From assembly GCF_000308635.1 (NCBI RefSeq), contig NZ_BAGD01000048.1:37859-101858 (forward strand): a stretch of 64,000 bases of DNA, read 5' to 3'. The position numbers were made by a program, and so were the translations under genes. Below the pieces are notes generated by a model. The model was not told the origin of the DNA. It did not search any database and saw only the letters and a program-made list of their open reading frames with translations. The stretch comes from Nocardia otitidiscaviarum NBRC 14405. GTDB taxonomy: Bacteria; Actinomycetota; Actinomycetes; Mycobacteriales; Mycobacteriaceae. Positions 51,569 to 61,757 of this stretch are shown piece after piece (the stretch's first letter is position 1; every line of letters begins with the position of its first letter).

Positions 51569-51997
51569 CTAGGACGCGTTTGCCGTACAGGCGGAGAGCA
51601 CGATCTGGGCGGGTCGCGGGGAGGCACTGCCGAGATCGGGGAATGGCGGATGCGATTCTCCCAATCCGCCCACGGCGGCCGCCTCGGCCTCGGCGCGCGT
51701 CGGCGCGGCCGCCCACCCGTACCCGCCGTCCGCGCCCCGGGCTACCGCACCGCATCCGTCGCTGAAGCGCAGCACGATTTCGCAGTCGTACACATTGCAG
51801 TCCTTGATGGCGGCGGCGTCGGCGACGACCCGACTGGAGGTGTCGGTGGCGGCGACCACCACATTGTTCAGCCGGGAAATCGCGATGGTGCCGTGCTGTC
51901 CCGCGGCCTGCGCGGGCGCGGCGAAACCCAGCGCGCAGACGGCGACGGCGGCGGCGGTGACTGCGGCACTACGAGCGAGCGACAAGAGAATCTCCAC
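51569..51997 (-). CDS. Secreted DUF4189-like protein
   Basis: A roughly 142-residue exported protein. Its signal peptide (VEILLSLARSAAV, then GFAAPAQAAG at the cleavage site) precedes a small domain with GTIAISRLNNVV, CNVYDCEIVLRFSDGCGAVA and YGWAAAPTRAEAEAAAV. Paired Cys probably form disulfides. These fit DUF4189, common in Nocardia and mycobacteria and of unknown function. The start is uncertain: GTG 51995-51997 gives the best signal peptide, while an ATG frame to 52057 would add 20 residues. Confidence 0.75.
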   Translation of the reverse strand: MEILLSLARSAAVTAAAVAVCALGFAAPAQAAGQHGTIAISRLNNVVVAATDTSSRVVADAAAIKDCNVYDCEIVLRFSDGCGAVARGADGGYGWAAAPTRAEAEAAAVGGLGESHPPFPDLGSASPRPAQIVLSACTANAS

Positions 51998-52149
51998 TAT
52001 TTCAGAAGCGATCGAACGAGGCGATGCTAGACGAATCCGGCGACACCCGGAAAGCATTCGGCCGCCGTCACCCGGCCCGATATTCGGATGCGCGCACGTC
52101 CACTCGGTCCTTACGGTGGAGCTGTTCGCAAAAGAGGAAGGACCGAACG

Positions 52150-53373
52150 ATGTTTCCCGTCGAGCTGCGCGGAACGCGCGCGCAGACGCTCATGTGGGCG
52201 CACGAGCACGAAGTCGACCCCGCCGCCTTGCGGCAGCTGCGCACCATCGCGCAACTGGAATGGGTGCACGGCGTGCGCGTCATGCCCGATGTGCACCTCG
52301 GCAAGGGGGCCACGGTCGGATCCGTCATCGCCATGCGGGACGCGGTCGCGCCCGCCGCGGTCGGCGTCGATATCGGCTGTGGCATGGAGGCCGTGCGCAC
52401 CTCGCTGACGGCCGCGCAACTGCCCGATGATCTGCTGTCGCTGCGGTCCCGCATCGAGGCGGCGGTACCGGTCGGATTCACGGCGCATCAGGAGCCGGTG
52501 AATGTGCGACGACTCGAGGCGGAGGTGCACGGCCAGCGTGCGGCGGGTACCACATTGCGCACCGGCTGGGAGCGATTCTGGAAGTCCTTCGACGGCCTGC
52601 ATTCCGGAGTTCAGTCCCTGGAATCCAAGGCGCACAAGCAGATGGGATCACTCGGCGGCGGCAACCACTTCGTCGAAGTCTGCCTGGATACCGAGCAGAA
52701 TGTGTGGATTCTGCTGCATTCCGGGAGCCGGAATATCGGCAAGGAACTCGCCGAGCGGCATATGGCCATCGCGCGGGCACTTCCGCACAATCAGGATCTG
52801 CCGGACCAGGATCTGGCGGTATTCCTCTCCGGGACCCCGGAAATGGCGGCGTACCGGCGGGATCTGACCTGGGCGCAGGAATACGCGGCCCGCAATCGGG
52901 CCGTGATGCTGGCGCTGGTGTGCAAGGCCGTGCGGGACGAATTCACCGGGGTCGACGTGCGTTTCGACGAGCCGATCTCCTGCCATCACAATTATGTGGC
53001 GGAGGAGATCGTCGACGGGGTGCCCATGCTGGTGACGCGGAAGGGCGCCGTGCGGGCGGGCGCGGGCGATCTGGCGCTGATTCCCGGATCCATGGGTACG
53101 CGGTCGTATGTGGTGCGGGGCAAGGGAAATCCGGCCTCGTTCCAGTCCGCGTCGCACGGTGCGGGCCGCCGGATGAGCCGCAATGCCGCCAAGAAGCAGT
53201 TCACGGTGGCCGATCTGATCGCGCAGACCGAGGGCGTGGAGTCGCGCAAGGACGCCGGGGTGATCGATGAGATCCCCGCGGCGTACAAGGACATCGACCA
53301 GGTCATCGACGCCCAGCGCGAACTGGTCGACGTCGTGGCGACGCTGCGCCAGGTGCTGTGTGTGAAGGGCTGA
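52150..53373 (+). CDS. rtcB: RNA-splicing ligase RtcB
   Basis: This 407-residue RtcB has metal-site motifs DVHLGKGATVGSV, GVDIGCGM (Cys), GGGNHFVEV and HSGSRNIGK, a CHHNYV segment and the guanylylated His in SASHGAGRRMSR. It joins RNA 2',3'-cyclic-phosphate (3'-P) and 5'-OH ends using GTP and Mn2+. The start is ATG 52150 after AGGAAGG. There is no adjacent RtcA or RtcR, so the usual repair operon is absent and the role (tRNA repair, stress response) is inferred. Confidence 0.93.
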   Translation: MFPVELRGTRAQTLMWAHEHEVDPAALRQLRTIAQLEWVHGVRVMPDVHLGKGATVGSVIAMRDAVAPAAVGVDIGCGMEAVRTSLTAAQLPDDLLSLRSRIEAAVPVGFTAHQEPVNVRRLEAEVHGQRAAGTTLRTGWERFWKSFDGLHSGVQSLESKAHKQMGSLGGGNHFVEVCLDTEQNVWILLHSGSRNIGKELAERHMAIARALPHNQDLPDQDLAVFLSGTPEMAAYRRDLTWAQEYAARNRAVMLALVCKAVRDEFTGVDVRFDEPISCHHNYVAEEIVDGVPMLVTRKGAVRAGAGDLALIPGSMGTRSYVVRGKGNPASFQSASHGAGRRMSRNAAKKQFTVADLIAQTEGVESRKDAGVIDEIPAAYKDIDQVIDAQRELVDVVATLRQVLCVKG

Positions 53374-53395
53374 GTTGTGCAGTGCGGGCGCGGGC

Positions 53396-53878
53396 TCAGC
53401 GGCGCAGCAGTGCGCCCACGATGCCCGCGCCCAGCAGCATGAACCCCGAGATGAGCGCGAAACCGTAGGTGACCCAGGCGTGCAGCGCCACCGTCATCTC
53501 ACTGGAGATGAGCGGCAGGTCCCCGATCAGCCGGAAGGTGTCGTCGGGGAACAGCAGGTGCAGCACGCCCGGGAACACGCCCCACACCAGGCTCGCCACC
53601 ATCGTGCCCAGCGGTGAGTAGGCGGCCAGCACCGCCACCAGCATGAGCAGCAGCGAGCCCACGATGATCTGCACCGACGCGGTGAACCGGTCGGTCACCG
53701 CGCCGACGATCACCCAGTAGCGGATATCCAGCCCGCCGTTGGCCGCCAAGGCGATTCCGATCGGCGTCATCACCAGTCCCGCCACCACCCCGGTGACCGA
53801 GCGCGACGTCGCGGAACCACTGGTGAACTGTGTGCCCGGCGGGCTCCACCCCGCAGGCGACGGAAATTGCTGACCCAT
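53396..53878 (-). CDS. Small integral membrane protein, function unknown
   Basis: A 160-residue protein with a hydrophilic Pro/Ser-rich N-terminus (MGQQFPSPAGWSPPGTQF) and four predicted TM helices, including VTGVVAGLVMTPIGIALAA, IIVGSLLLMLVAVLAAYSPL and FALISGFMLLGAGIVGALL. I do not recognise the family. It converges with rtcB (22 bases between stops). The start ATG 53876-53878 is chosen over a longer frame that has Arg/Gly-rich low-complexity residues. Confidence 0.75.
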   Translation of the reverse strand: MGQQFPSPAGWSPPGTQFTSGSATSRSVTGVVAGLVMTPIGIALAANGGLDIRYWVIVGAVTDRFTASVQIIVGSLLLMLVAVLAAYSPLGTMVASLVWGVFPGVLHLLFPDDTFRLIGDLPLISSEMTVALHAWVTYGFALISGFMLLGAGIVGALLRR

Positions 53879-54129
53879 GACGCCTCCCATCCGCCCCCGG
53901 GACGCGCCCGCCGGTCCCCGGTTCCCCCATTGTCCGGCACCGAGCCCCGACCCGCCCGATCTTGACCGCACCGCAACGAAGTCTCCCGTCATTCGGTACA
54001 CCGGATCGCACGGTCGAGATGTCGCCGTGCCGTCGAACCATCGACCGAAACGCCTGAAAGCGGTGCGCGAGCGGGGGAAGGGGTGCGGAAGCCCCCGCTC
54101 GCGGTCGGTTGTCGGCGGCGTGAGGCACG

Positions 54130-56250
54130 ATGGAGCGCGTGACCCCGACCAACGCGACCTCTCCGACCGAGACCAGTGCGGCGCTGCGGGACGACGCCGA
54201 ACGGCTGCTGCGCGAACTCGCCGGGCCGTCGGCGCGGCTGCGGGAGGATCAGTGGACCGCCATCGAGGCGCTGGTGGTGCGACGGCAGCGGGCGCTGGTG
54301 GTGCAGCGCACCGGCTGGGGCAAGTCGGCGGTGTACTTCATCGCGGCCAAACTGCTGCGGGCGGCGGGACGCGGCCCGACGGTGATCGTGTCTCCGCTGC
54401 TGGCGCTCATGCGCAACCAGGTCGCGGCCGCCGAGCGCGCGGGCGTGGTGGCGGCGACCATCAACTCCGGCAATGTCACCGAATGGGACGAGATCCACGC
54501 CCGGGTGGCCGCGGGCGACGTGGACGTGCTGCTGGTGAGCCCGGAACGGCTGAACAATCCCGACTTCCGCGACGCGGTGCTGCCGAAACTGGCCGCCGAC
54601 GCCGGACTGGTGGTCGTCGACGAGGCGCACTGCGTCTCCGATTGGGGCCACGACTTCCGGCCGGACTACCGGCGCATCCGCACCCTCATCGCCGACCTCG
54701 GCTCCGATGTGCCGGTCCTGGCCACCACCGCGACCGCCAACGATCGCGTGGTCACCGACGTGGCCACCCAGATCGGCACCGATACGCTGGTGCTGCGCGG
54801 CAGCCTCGATCGCGAATCGCTGCGGCTGTCGGTGGTGCGCATCGCCGACGCGGTCGAGCGCACCGCCTGGCTCAGCCAGCACCTGCGCGCACTGCCCGGC
54901 TCCGGGATCGTCTACACGCTGACCGTCGCCGCCGCGCACGACCTCGCCGACGTGCTGAATTCCCACGGCCACCAGGTCGCCGCCTACACCGGCCAGACCG
55001 AACCCACCGAGCGCGAAGCCCTCGAGATCGCGCTGTTGAACAACGAGGTCAAGGCGCTCATCGCCACCTCGGCGCTGGGGATGGGCTTCGACAAACCCGA
55101 TCTCGGATTCGTGGTGCACGTCGGCGCGCCCTCCTCCCCCATCTCCTACTACCAGCAGGTCGGCCGTGCGGGGCGCGGTACCGAGCGCGCCGAGGTGGTG
55201 CTGCTGCCCGGACCCGAGGACCGGCGCATCTGGAGCTACTTCGCCTCGGTCGCCTTCCCTCGGGAACATATCGTGCACTCGGTGCTGGACAGTCTGGACC
55301 GGGATCGGCCGCTGTCCACCGCCGCGCTGGAACCGCTGGTCGAACTCAATCGCTCCCGCCTGGAGATGGTGCTCAAGGTCCTGGACGTGGACGGCGCGGT
55401 CAAGCGGGTGCGCGGCGGGTGGATCGCCACCGGCGAACCCTGGGCCTACGACACCGAACGCTATGAACGGCTCGCCGCCGCCCGCGACGCCGAACAGCAG
55501 GCCATGATCGACTACCAGGCCACGGCCGAATGCCGGATGAATTTCCTGCGGCGACAACTGGACGACCCGGGCCTCACTCCCGACTCCCCCGGCTGCGGAC
55601 GCTGCGACAACTGCACGGGCACCCGCCCGGATACCGGCGTGGACACCGCCCAGGTCGCCGAGATCCGAGCCCGTCTGGACCGGCCGGGTATCGATCTGGC
55701 CCCGCGCAAGCAGTGGCCGACGGGTATGGCCAAGCTCGGAATCTCCCTGTCCGGCAAGATCTCCGACGGCGCCGAGACCGGCCGCGTGCTGGGCCGCCTG
55801 AGCGATCTCGGCTGGGGCCAGCGGCTGCGCGCCCTGCTCAACGCACCGGACGGCCCGGTGCCGGACGAGGTCTTCCGCGCCTGCACGGTGGTACTGCGCG
55901 AATGGGATTGGGCGCGGCGCCCCACCGCCGTCATAGCCCTGGAATCACCCACCCACCCGATTCTCGCCGCCTCCCTGGCCGCCCGGCTCGCCGAGATCGG
56001 CCGCCTGCGCGACCTCGGCGTCCTGCACCTGCGCCCGGACCTGCCCCTGGTCTCGGCCGTCAACTCCGCCCACCGCGTGGCCGCCCTCCACAATGCCTGG
56101 GAGACACCGGATCTCACCTCCGTGGACGGCCCGATCCTGCTGGTCGACACCCTCACCGACACCGGCTGGACGTTCACCATGGCCGCACGCGCGCTGCGCG
56201 CCGCCGGAGCCGACGCGGTGCTGCCGTTCGCCCTGGCCACCCCCTCCTGA
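54130..56250 (+). CDS. RecQ-family DNA helicase with phosphoribosyltransferase-like C-terminus
   Basis: This 706-residue protein has a superfamily-2 helicase core with P-loop VQRTGWGKSAVYF, DEAH box VVVDEAHCVSDWGHDFRPDY, TTATAN and a second RecA domain with GMGFDKPD and QQVGRAGRG. A RecQ-type zinc site follows (Cys in AECRMNF and CGRCDNC). Beyond about residue 560 it carries a phosphoribosyltransferase-like segment ending VDTLTDTGWTFTMAARAL, which resembles a PRPP-binding loop. RecQ helicases unwind recombination and stalled-fork intermediates. The PRTase-like tail is known from actinobacterial relatives, but its activity is unknown. Confidence 0.87.
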   Translation: MERVTPTNATSPTETSAALRDDAERLLRELAGPSARLREDQWTAIEALVVRRQRALVVQRTGWGKSAVYFIAAKLLRAAGRGPTVIVSPLLALMRNQVAAAERAGVVAATINSGNVTEWDEIHARVAAGDVDVLLVSPERLNNPDFRDAVLPKLAADAGLVVVDEAHCVSDWGHDFRPDYRRIRTLIADLGSDVPVLATTATANDRVVTDVATQIGTDTLVLRGSLDRESLRLSVVRIADAVERTAWLSQHLRALPGSGIVYTLTVAAAHDLADVLNSHGHQVAAYTGQTEPTEREALEIALLNNEVKALIATSALGMGFDKPDLGFVVHVGAPSSPISYYQQVGRAGRGTERAEVVLLPGPEDRRIWSYFASVAFPREHIVHSVLDSLDRDRPLSTAALEPLVELNRSRLEMVLKVLDVDGAVKRVRGGWIATGEPWAYDTERYERLAAARDAEQQAMIDYQATAECRMNFLRRQLDDPGLTPDSPGCGRCDNCTGTRPDTGVDTAQVAEIRARLDRPGIDLAPRKQWPTGMAKLGISLSGKISDGAETGRVLGRLSDLGWGQRLRALLNAPDGPVPDEVFRACTVVLREWDWARRPTAVIALESPTHPILAASLAARLAEIGRLRDLGVLHLRPDLPLVSAVNSAHRVAALHNAWETPDLTSVDGPILLVDTLTDTGWTFTMAARALRAAGADAVLPFALATPS

Positions 56251-56334
56251 ACCCGTCGGGGGCCGATGCGCACACCGGCCCCGCTACGTGTGCGTGGGCG
56301 CCTGGGGGCGGGCACCCCACGCCACCGGGCCGGG

Positions 56335-56775
56335 CTACTCGCAGGTTCGTGTGATGTGCTTGCCGATATTGGTGGAAGCATTGGTCAGCTTCGTGGCGTT
56401 CTGCTGCGCCTCCACCGTTTTGCCCTGCAATTCCTCGATGGCGGTGTCGGGGTTCGAGAAATCGATTTCCGAAAGATCGAGCCCAGCCTCACTGGCGTCG
56501 GCGAACGCCACCCAATCGGCGCGGATATCGGCCGGGGCGACTTCGGCGATTCGACGCGCCTTGGCGATGAGTTCCGCCGAGGTCGAGGCTGCCGCCAAAT
56601 CACCCAGTTCCTCGACCGCCTCACAGTATTCGGCTGTGCTCGCACCGGAGGCCGCTGCTGTCGTCGAGGTCCCGGCGCCGCTGGGAGCGCTCGTCTCCGA
56701 GGAAGTGCGGCTGCAGCCGCTCAGCGCGCCGACGCTGATCGTGACTGCGAGAATGATCATGGTGGTTCGGCGCAT
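56335..56775 (-). CDS. Small lipoprotein, function unknown
   Basis: A 146-residue lipoprotein with signal peptide MRRTTMIILAVTISVGALSG and lipobox Cys21, a Ser/Thr/Ala-rich linker and a helical domain with AEYCEAVEELGDLAAA and a final CE; the two Cys may pair. It resembles small actinomycete lipoproteins with a conserved YC motif but no known activity. The start is ATG 56773-56775 with GGAAGGA upstream. It converges with the RecQ gene; GC-rich inverted repeats at 56259-56282 and 56292-56322 lie between the stops and could end both transcripts. Confidence 0.75.
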   Translation of the reverse strand: MRRTTMIILAVTISVGALSGCSRTSSETSAPSGAGTSTTAAASGASTAEYCEAVEELGDLAAASTSAELIAKARRIAEVAPADIRADWVAFADASEAGLDLSEIDFSNPDTAIEELQGKTVEAQQNATKLTNASTNIGKHITRTCE

Positions 56776-57041
56776 GGCGACGATTGTTCCTTCCGGTCGG
56801 TGGTTCGACCCGATCGAAGCAGCCGGTAACCCCGACCGGCAAACCGAAAATCTCAAGTAATCGTCAAATTCAGCGCGGACGCTCGGCCGCGCATTCTCGA
56901 GATGGATACCGGCCCCGCCGCCGTTCGCTGTCCCGTGCGACTGCCGCCACGCCACGCCGGATCGAAAGTGACCGCGCCCCAGTGGACGAGGCGGCGTAGG
57001 CACGACGGGTCCGAGCAGCGCCGATCAGTGATGGAGCCGCC

Positions 57042-58139
57042 GTGGCATTCGGATCTATGAAACTGCCTCCGCCACCGCTGGTGCGCGCGGTGGGGTGGGT
57101 ACGCGATGGGCTCGCGGCGCTGCATCGGCATCTGGTGCCGGGGCATATCGCACTGCTCGAATTGCAGATGACCGGGTTTCTGGCGCCCGCGATTCAGGCG
57201 GCGGCACAGCTCGGGATCGCGGACGCGTTGGCGGACGGGCCGAAGCGGGTGGAGGAGCTGGCGCGTGCGGTGGGGGCCGACGCGGATGCGTTGGAGCGGC
57301 TGCTGCGGCTGCTCGTCAGCTTCGACGTGTTCACGCGGCGACGTGACGGGACGTACGCGCTGAACGGGATGTCGCGGGCGCTGCGGTCGGACGGCGAGGT
57401 GACGCTGCGGGATCTGTCGCTGTTCTTCGGGTCCGAGTACCACCGCCGCCACTGGACGCATCTGGCCGATGCGGTGCGGACCGGAAAACCGGTCGGGCCC
57501 GCGCTGGACGGGGCGGGATTCTTCGAATACGCCGCCGAACACCGGGAACTCGGTGAACTGTTCGACCGTGCCATGGCCAGCGTGAACACCCTCGCGATCG
57601 AACCGCTGCTCGCCGCATACGATTTCGGCCGGTTCAAGACGGTGGTCGATATCGGTGGCGGACGCGGAGCCCTGCTCGCCGCGATCCTGCGCCGCCACCG
57701 GGACGCGCGCGGCATACTCTTCGATCTGCCACGGGTGCTGGCGGAGCCGCCCGACGAGATCACGGAACTCGCACTGGCCCAACGCCTTACACTGCGCTCC
57801 GGATCGTTCTTCGAATCGGTGCCCGAGGGCGGCGACGCCTACCTGCTCGAACACATCCTGCACGACTGGCCCGACGCCGACGCCGAGCGGCTGCTGCGCA
57901 CCGTGCGCGCGGCGATGGCACCCGACGCCACCCTCCTCGTCATCGAGATCCTGCTGCCCGAACACCACCGCCCGCACGCGGGCAAGTTCATCGACCTGGA
58001 GATGCTGGTCAACTCCGGCGGCCGGGAACGCACCGCCGAGCAGTTCCGAGACCTTTTGTCCCGCAGCGGTTTCACTCTCGTCCGCACCGTCGACACGGTC
58101 GCTCCCGACAGCATTCTCGAAGCCCGCCCGACCGGATAG
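57042..58139 (+). CDS. SAM-dependent O-methyltransferase (Methyltransf_2 type)
   Basis: This 365-residue methyltransferase has an N-terminal winged-helix dimerisation domain (LELQMTGFLAPAIQAAAQLGIADAL) and a Rossmann SAM domain with VVDIGGGRGALLAAIL, FDLPRVL and LEHILHDWPD; the last holds the catalytic His and the Asp typical of plant- and polyketide-type O-methyltransferases. It methylates hydroxyls on aromatic or polyketide compounds. The start is GTG 57042 or ATG 57057. It stands alone; no biosynthetic partners are in the window. Confidence 0.87.
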   Translation: MAFGSMKLPPPPLVRAVGWVRDGLAALHRHLVPGHIALLELQMTGFLAPAIQAAAQLGIADALADGPKRVEELARAVGADADALERLLRLLVSFDVFTRRRDGTYALNGMSRALRSDGEVTLRDLSLFFGSEYHRRHWTHLADAVRTGKPVGPALDGAGFFEYAAEHRELGELFDRAMASVNTLAIEPLLAAYDFGRFKTVVDIGGGRGALLAAILRRHRDARGILFDLPRVLAEPPDEITELALAQRLTLRSGSFFESVPEGGDAYLLEHILHDWPDADAERLLRTVRAAMAPDATLLVIEILLPEHHRPHAGKFIDLEMLVNSGGRERTAEQFRDLLSRSGFTLVRTVDTVAPDSILEARPTG

Positions 58140-58162
58140 CCACGGCGTGGGCGACGGCCGTG

Positions 58163-58228
58163 GTGGTCGCGGCCGCGCCCCCTGCGCGCGACCACGACCA
58201 CCGCACCCCGGGCGTCTGGCCCCCGGGG
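58163..58228. terminator. Two GC-rich hairpins between convergent genes
   Basis: GTGGTCGCG (58163-58171) pairs with CGCGACCAC (58187-58195), and CCCCGGG (58206-58212) pairs with CCCGGGG (58222-58228). Both lie between the methyltransferase stop (58139) and the DUF4254 stop (58239). Neither has a T-tract. Confidence 0.55.
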
Positions 58229-58238
58229 CCGGCACATC

Positions 58239-58676
58239 TCAGGCCGACCGGCGCACCGGTTCGCCGACCATTCCGGTCACCAGCGCCACCCGGTCGGTCC
58301 ACCCGTCCGCCATGGAGGCCAACAGAAACCACGCCGCGTGCACCCGCTCATCGGAGACCGCGTCGACGGTGCGCAGCAGATGCACCGCGCGCACATGGGC
58401 GGCGGCCATGGCGTCCACCACGCTGCCGAGCGATTCGCCGTGCGCCGCGGCCGAATCGGCGCGCCGCGCCCGGCGCAGCACGTAATCGTCGATGCACTCG
58501 ACCATATGGGCCCGCCGCCGGTCGATCTCGATGGCGCACTCCGGCCGATCCCGCCGCGCCAGATGCGATTCGGCCAGCAGCCGAGCCCAGCGGGTCACGG
58601 GATGATCCTCCGGCTGATCGCCGATATGACCGCAGAACGCGGCCAGCAGTTCATGCCAGTCGGGCAGTACGTACAT
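58239..58676 (-). CDS. DUF4254-family protein
   Basis: A 145-residue, all-helical protein with LPDWHELLAAFCGH, HPVTRWARLLAESHLARR, ERPECAIEIDRRRAHMV-like spacing and a VDAMAAAHVRAVHLL helix. The pattern fits DUF4254, small proteins of unknown function frequent in Nocardia and relatives. The start is ATG 58674-58676; a longer frame to 58724 is Arg/Ala-rich and less likely. Confidence 0.72.
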   Translation of the reverse strand: MYVLPDWHELLAAFCGHIGDQPEDHPVTRWARLLAESHLARRDRPECAIEIDRRRAHMVECIDDYVLRRARRADSAAAHGESLGSVVDAMAAAHVRAVHLLRTVDAVSDERVHAAWFLLASMADGWTDRVALVTGMVGEPVRRSA

Positions 58677-59005
58677 ACCTACCTCCACGGCGGTGCGGGC
58701 GCACCCGGCGCCGCGGGCGGTCACCGAACCGCGAGCCCGGCGCGGTAAGGGCGGACCGCGCCGGATCCGGGACCGCTATCGGCGAAGGGCACATGCGATA
58801 CGGCGCCGGGTGCCTCTCCAGCATGCGCCGTACCGCCCGTCCGCCCACTGCCCTTCCGGTGGCCTTCCGTCGCCCCTGAACTCGGGACACGCCAGCCATA
58901 CCGGGAACTCGCGGCGCGCCGCCGGGCCGACGGTGCTGCCGACCGGTTCCGGCCTTTCCGCCGAATCCCCTTACGCCGGTGGCGGCTTGGGCACGACGGC
59001 CGCGC
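58677..59005. other. Intergenic stretch without a supported gene
   Basis: About 330 bp between the start of the DUF4254 gene and the end of proB. Short Arg/Pro-rich frames exist on both strands, but none has a ribosome site or family features. No strong hairpin or operator was found. It presumably holds the DUF4254 promoter. Confidence 0.55.
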
Positions 59006-60139
59006 TCACACCTTGACGAGGTCGTCGGCGTGCACGACGGGACGTTGCATACCTTCCGGTAGGTCTGTGGTGGAGCGGCCCTTCATGGTCTCCAGTTCGT
59101 CGCTGTCGTAGGAGACGATGCCGCGGGCGACCACCTGGCCGTCGGGTGCCATCAGGCTGATCACGTCGCCGCCGTAGAAGCGGCCGCGCACCTCCGTGAT
59201 ACCCGCGGCGAGCAGGGAGCTGCGGCGCTCGGCCACGGCCCGCACCGCGCCCGCGTCGAGGTGCACCGCACCCCGGCTGTCGGCGGCGTGGCGGACCCAG
59301 AACTTGCGTGCCGACAGGCGGATCGGCCGGGCGGCGAAGGCGGTGCCGACCGTCGCCCCGGACAGGGCGGCAGCGGCATCGGAGGCGGCGGCGAGCAATA
59401 CCGGCACACCGGCGTCGGCGGCCAACCGCGCCGCGGACAGCTTGGACGCCATACCGCCCGTGCCGAGCGCGCCGCCGCTGCCCGCGATCACCCCGTCCAG
59501 ATCCGCGCTGCCGCGCACCTCCGGAATGAAATTCGCGCCGCCCTTGCGCGGGTCGCCGTCGTAGAGGCCGTCCACATCGGAGAGCAGCACCAGCGCGTCC
59601 GCACCCACCAGGTGCGCCACCAGCGCCGCCAGCCGGTCGTTGTCGCCGAACCGGATCTCTTCGGTTGCGACGGTGTCGTTCTCGTTCACCACCGCGATGG
59701 CGTGCAGGGCGCGCAGCCGATCCAGAGTGCGTTGCGCGTTGCGATGCGATTCCCGCCGCGCGAAGTCGTCCGCGCTGAGCAGCACCTGCCCGACCACGCG
59801 GCCGTAGCGCGCGAACGAGGTGCCCCAGGCGTGCGCCAGCGCCAGCTGCCCCACGCTCGCCGCCGCCTGCTTGGTCGCCAGATCCTTGGGGCGACTGGAC
59901 AATCCCAGCGGTGCGATGCCAGCGCCGATCGCGCCGGAGGACACCACCACCACATCCGATCCGGCCCGCATCCGCGTCTCCACCGCATCGGCCAGCTTGT
60001 CCAGCCGATCGTTGTCGAGACCGCCCTCCAGGCTGGTCAGCGCGGAGGAACCGATCTTCACGACGACACTGCGCGCCGACGCGATGGCCTGCCGGGCGTC
60101 ACTGCGCTCGGTCTCCACCCGCGTGATACTCGAACTCAC
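59006..60139 (-). CDS. proB: Glutamate 5-kinase
   Basis: This 377-residue kinase has an amino-acid-kinase domain ([63 protein letters not shown]) and a C-terminal PUA domain ([21 protein letters not shown]). It makes glutamyl-5-phosphate, the first step of proline synthesis. The start is GTG 60137-60139. It follows obg by 82 bases, the order usual in actinobacteria. Confidence 0.95.
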   Translation of the reverse strand: MSSSITRVETERSDARQAIASARSVVVKIGSSALTSLEGGLDNDRLDKLADAVETRMRAGSDVVVVSSGAIGAGIAPLGLSSRPKDLATKQAAASVGQLALAHAWGTSFARYGRVVGQVLLSADDFARRESHRNAQRTLDRLRALHAIAVVNENDTVATEEIRFGDNDRLAALVAHLVGADALVLLSDVDGLYDGDPRKGGANFIPEVRGSADLDGVIAGSGGALGTGGMASKLSAARLAADAGVPVLLAAASDAAAALSGATVGTAFAARPIRLSARKFWVRHAADSRGAVHLDAGAVRAVAERRSSLLAAGITEVRGRFYGGDVISLMAPDGQVVARGIVSYDSDELETMKGRSTTDLPEGMQRPVVHADDLVKV

Positions 60140-60221
60140 TGCACCACACCTCAATTCGCCCGCGGTACACCCGCTGCACCGCCGCCGCGGTCACTGTCGA
60201 ACACCGCGCCGCCGCGGCACG

Positions 60222-61682
60222 TCATTCCTCGTAGTCGTCCTCGTCCACCAGACCACGGCGCACCCGCGAGGCGTGCTTGCGCTCGGCGGCGCTGATGCGC
60301 TCGGTCTGGTCCAGTCGCGGATCCACGCCGCGCCGCGTCATCATGACCTCCACACCCGCGGAGATCTGCGGCTCCCAGTCGAAGCACACATCGCCGATGG
60401 TGACCGGCGCGCCCGGCTGCGCACCCAGCCTCACCAGCTCCTCCTCGACCCCGAGGCGAGCCAGGCGGTCGGCCAGGTAGCCCACGGCCTCGTCGTTGTC
60501 GAACTGGGTCTGCGCCACCCAGCGCTCCGGGCGCTCGCCGTAGACGATGAACCCGCCCTCGGTCTCCGGATCGTGCGTCACGCGGAATCCGCTGTCGCCC
60601 TTGGCGACCGGGCGGATGACCGGACGCTTCGGTTCGGCCTTGGGATGCGCCTCCCGATACTCGGAGACCATGTCGGCGAGCGCGAAGGTCAAGGGCCGCA
60701 AACCTTCCCGGCTGACGGCGGAAATCTTGAACACCGGCCAACCCCGCTTGGCGAACTCCGGAAGCACGAAATCGGCCAACTCGTCGGCATCGGGAATATC
60801 GGCCTTGTTGAGAATGACCACGCGCGGCCGGTCCGCCAGATCCCCCAGTCCGGTATCGGCCTGCAACGCGGGCTTGTAGGAGGCCAGTTCGGCCTCGAGC
60901 GCGTCCACATCCGAGACCGGATCCCGACCCGGCTCCATGGTGGCGCAGTCGACCACGTGGGCGAGCACCGCGCAACGCTCCAGATGCCGCAGGAAGTCCA
61001 GGCCCAGACCGCGGCCCGCACTGGCCCCCGGAATCAGCCCCGGCACATCGGCGACGGTGAAGGTGGTGTCACCGGACTGCACGACCCCGAGATTCGGCAC
61101 CAGCGTGGTGAACGGGTAGTCCGCGATCTTCGGCTTGGCCGCCGAGAGCACCGACACCAGCGAGGACTTACCGGCCGACGGGAAACCCACCAGCCCCACA
61201 TCCGCCACCGACTTGAGTTCGAGGACCAGATCGCGCTCCTGCCCCGCCTCACCCAGCAGCGCGAAACCGGGCGCCTTGCGCGCCTTCGACACCAGCGCGG
61301 CATTGCCGAGGCCGCCACGGCCGCCCTTGGCGGCGATGAAGCGCTCACCGTCGGCCACGAGATCGGCCAGGATCTCACCGTCCGCGGTCATGACGACGGT
61401 GCCCGAGGGCACCTTCAGCAGCAGTTCCTCACCCTGTTTGCCATTGCGGTTGCCGCCCTCGCCGGGCTTGCCGTTGCCGCCCTTGGCGTGCGGGTGGAAG
61501 TGGAAGTCCAGCAGGGTGTGCACATTCGGATCGACCTCGAGGACCACGTCCCCGCCATTGCCGCCATTGCCGCCGTCGGGGCCGCCGAGCGGCTTGTACT
61601 TCTCGCGGTGCACCGAGGCACAGCCGTGCCCACCCTTGCCCGCGCGCACATGCAATACGACACGGTCGATGAATTTGGACAT
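60222..61682 (-). CDS. obg: Obg-family GTPase (CgtA)
   Basis: This 486-residue GTPase has the glycine-rich Obg fold ([20 protein letters not shown], then GGNGGNGG repeats), a G domain with [14 protein letters not shown] and NKAD, and a C-terminal OCT domain ending in an acidic DEDDYEE tail. It acts in large-subunit ribosome assembly and stress control. Two starts compete: ATG 61692-61694 abuts the AGGAGG site with no spacer, so the ATG at 61680-61682 (MSKFID), 12 bases after it, is the workable one and matches the usual N-terminus. A strong hairpin separates it from rpmA. Confidence 0.95.
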   Translation of the reverse strand: MSKFIDRVVLHVRAGKGGHGCASVHREKYKPLGGPDGGNGGNGGDVVLEVDPNVHTLLDFHFHPHAKGGNGKPGEGGNRNGKQGEELLLKVPSGTVVMTADGEILADLVADGERFIAAKGGRGGLGNAALVSKARKAPGFALLGEAGQERDLVLELKSVADVGLVGFPSAGKSSLVSVLSAAKPKIADYPFTTLVPNLGVVQSGDTTFTVADVPGLIPGASAGRGLGLDFLRHLERCAVLAHVVDCATMEPGRDPVSDVDALEAELASYKPALQADTGLGDLADRPRVVILNKADIPDADELADFVLPEFAKRGWPVFKISAVSREGLRPLTFALADMVSEYREAHPKAEPKRPVIRPVAKGDSGFRVTHDPETEGGFIVYGERPERWVAQTQFDNDEAVGYLADRLARLGVEEELVRLGAQPGAPVTIGDVCFDWEPQISAGVEVMMTRRGVDPRLDQTERISAAERKHASRVRRGLVDEDDYEE

Positions 61683-61757
61683 ATCGGTGATCATCCTCCT
61701 TCAGGACGTGTCGGCTGCGTTGGCAGCGCCGATCGGACAGTAGAGCGAACAGCAAAA

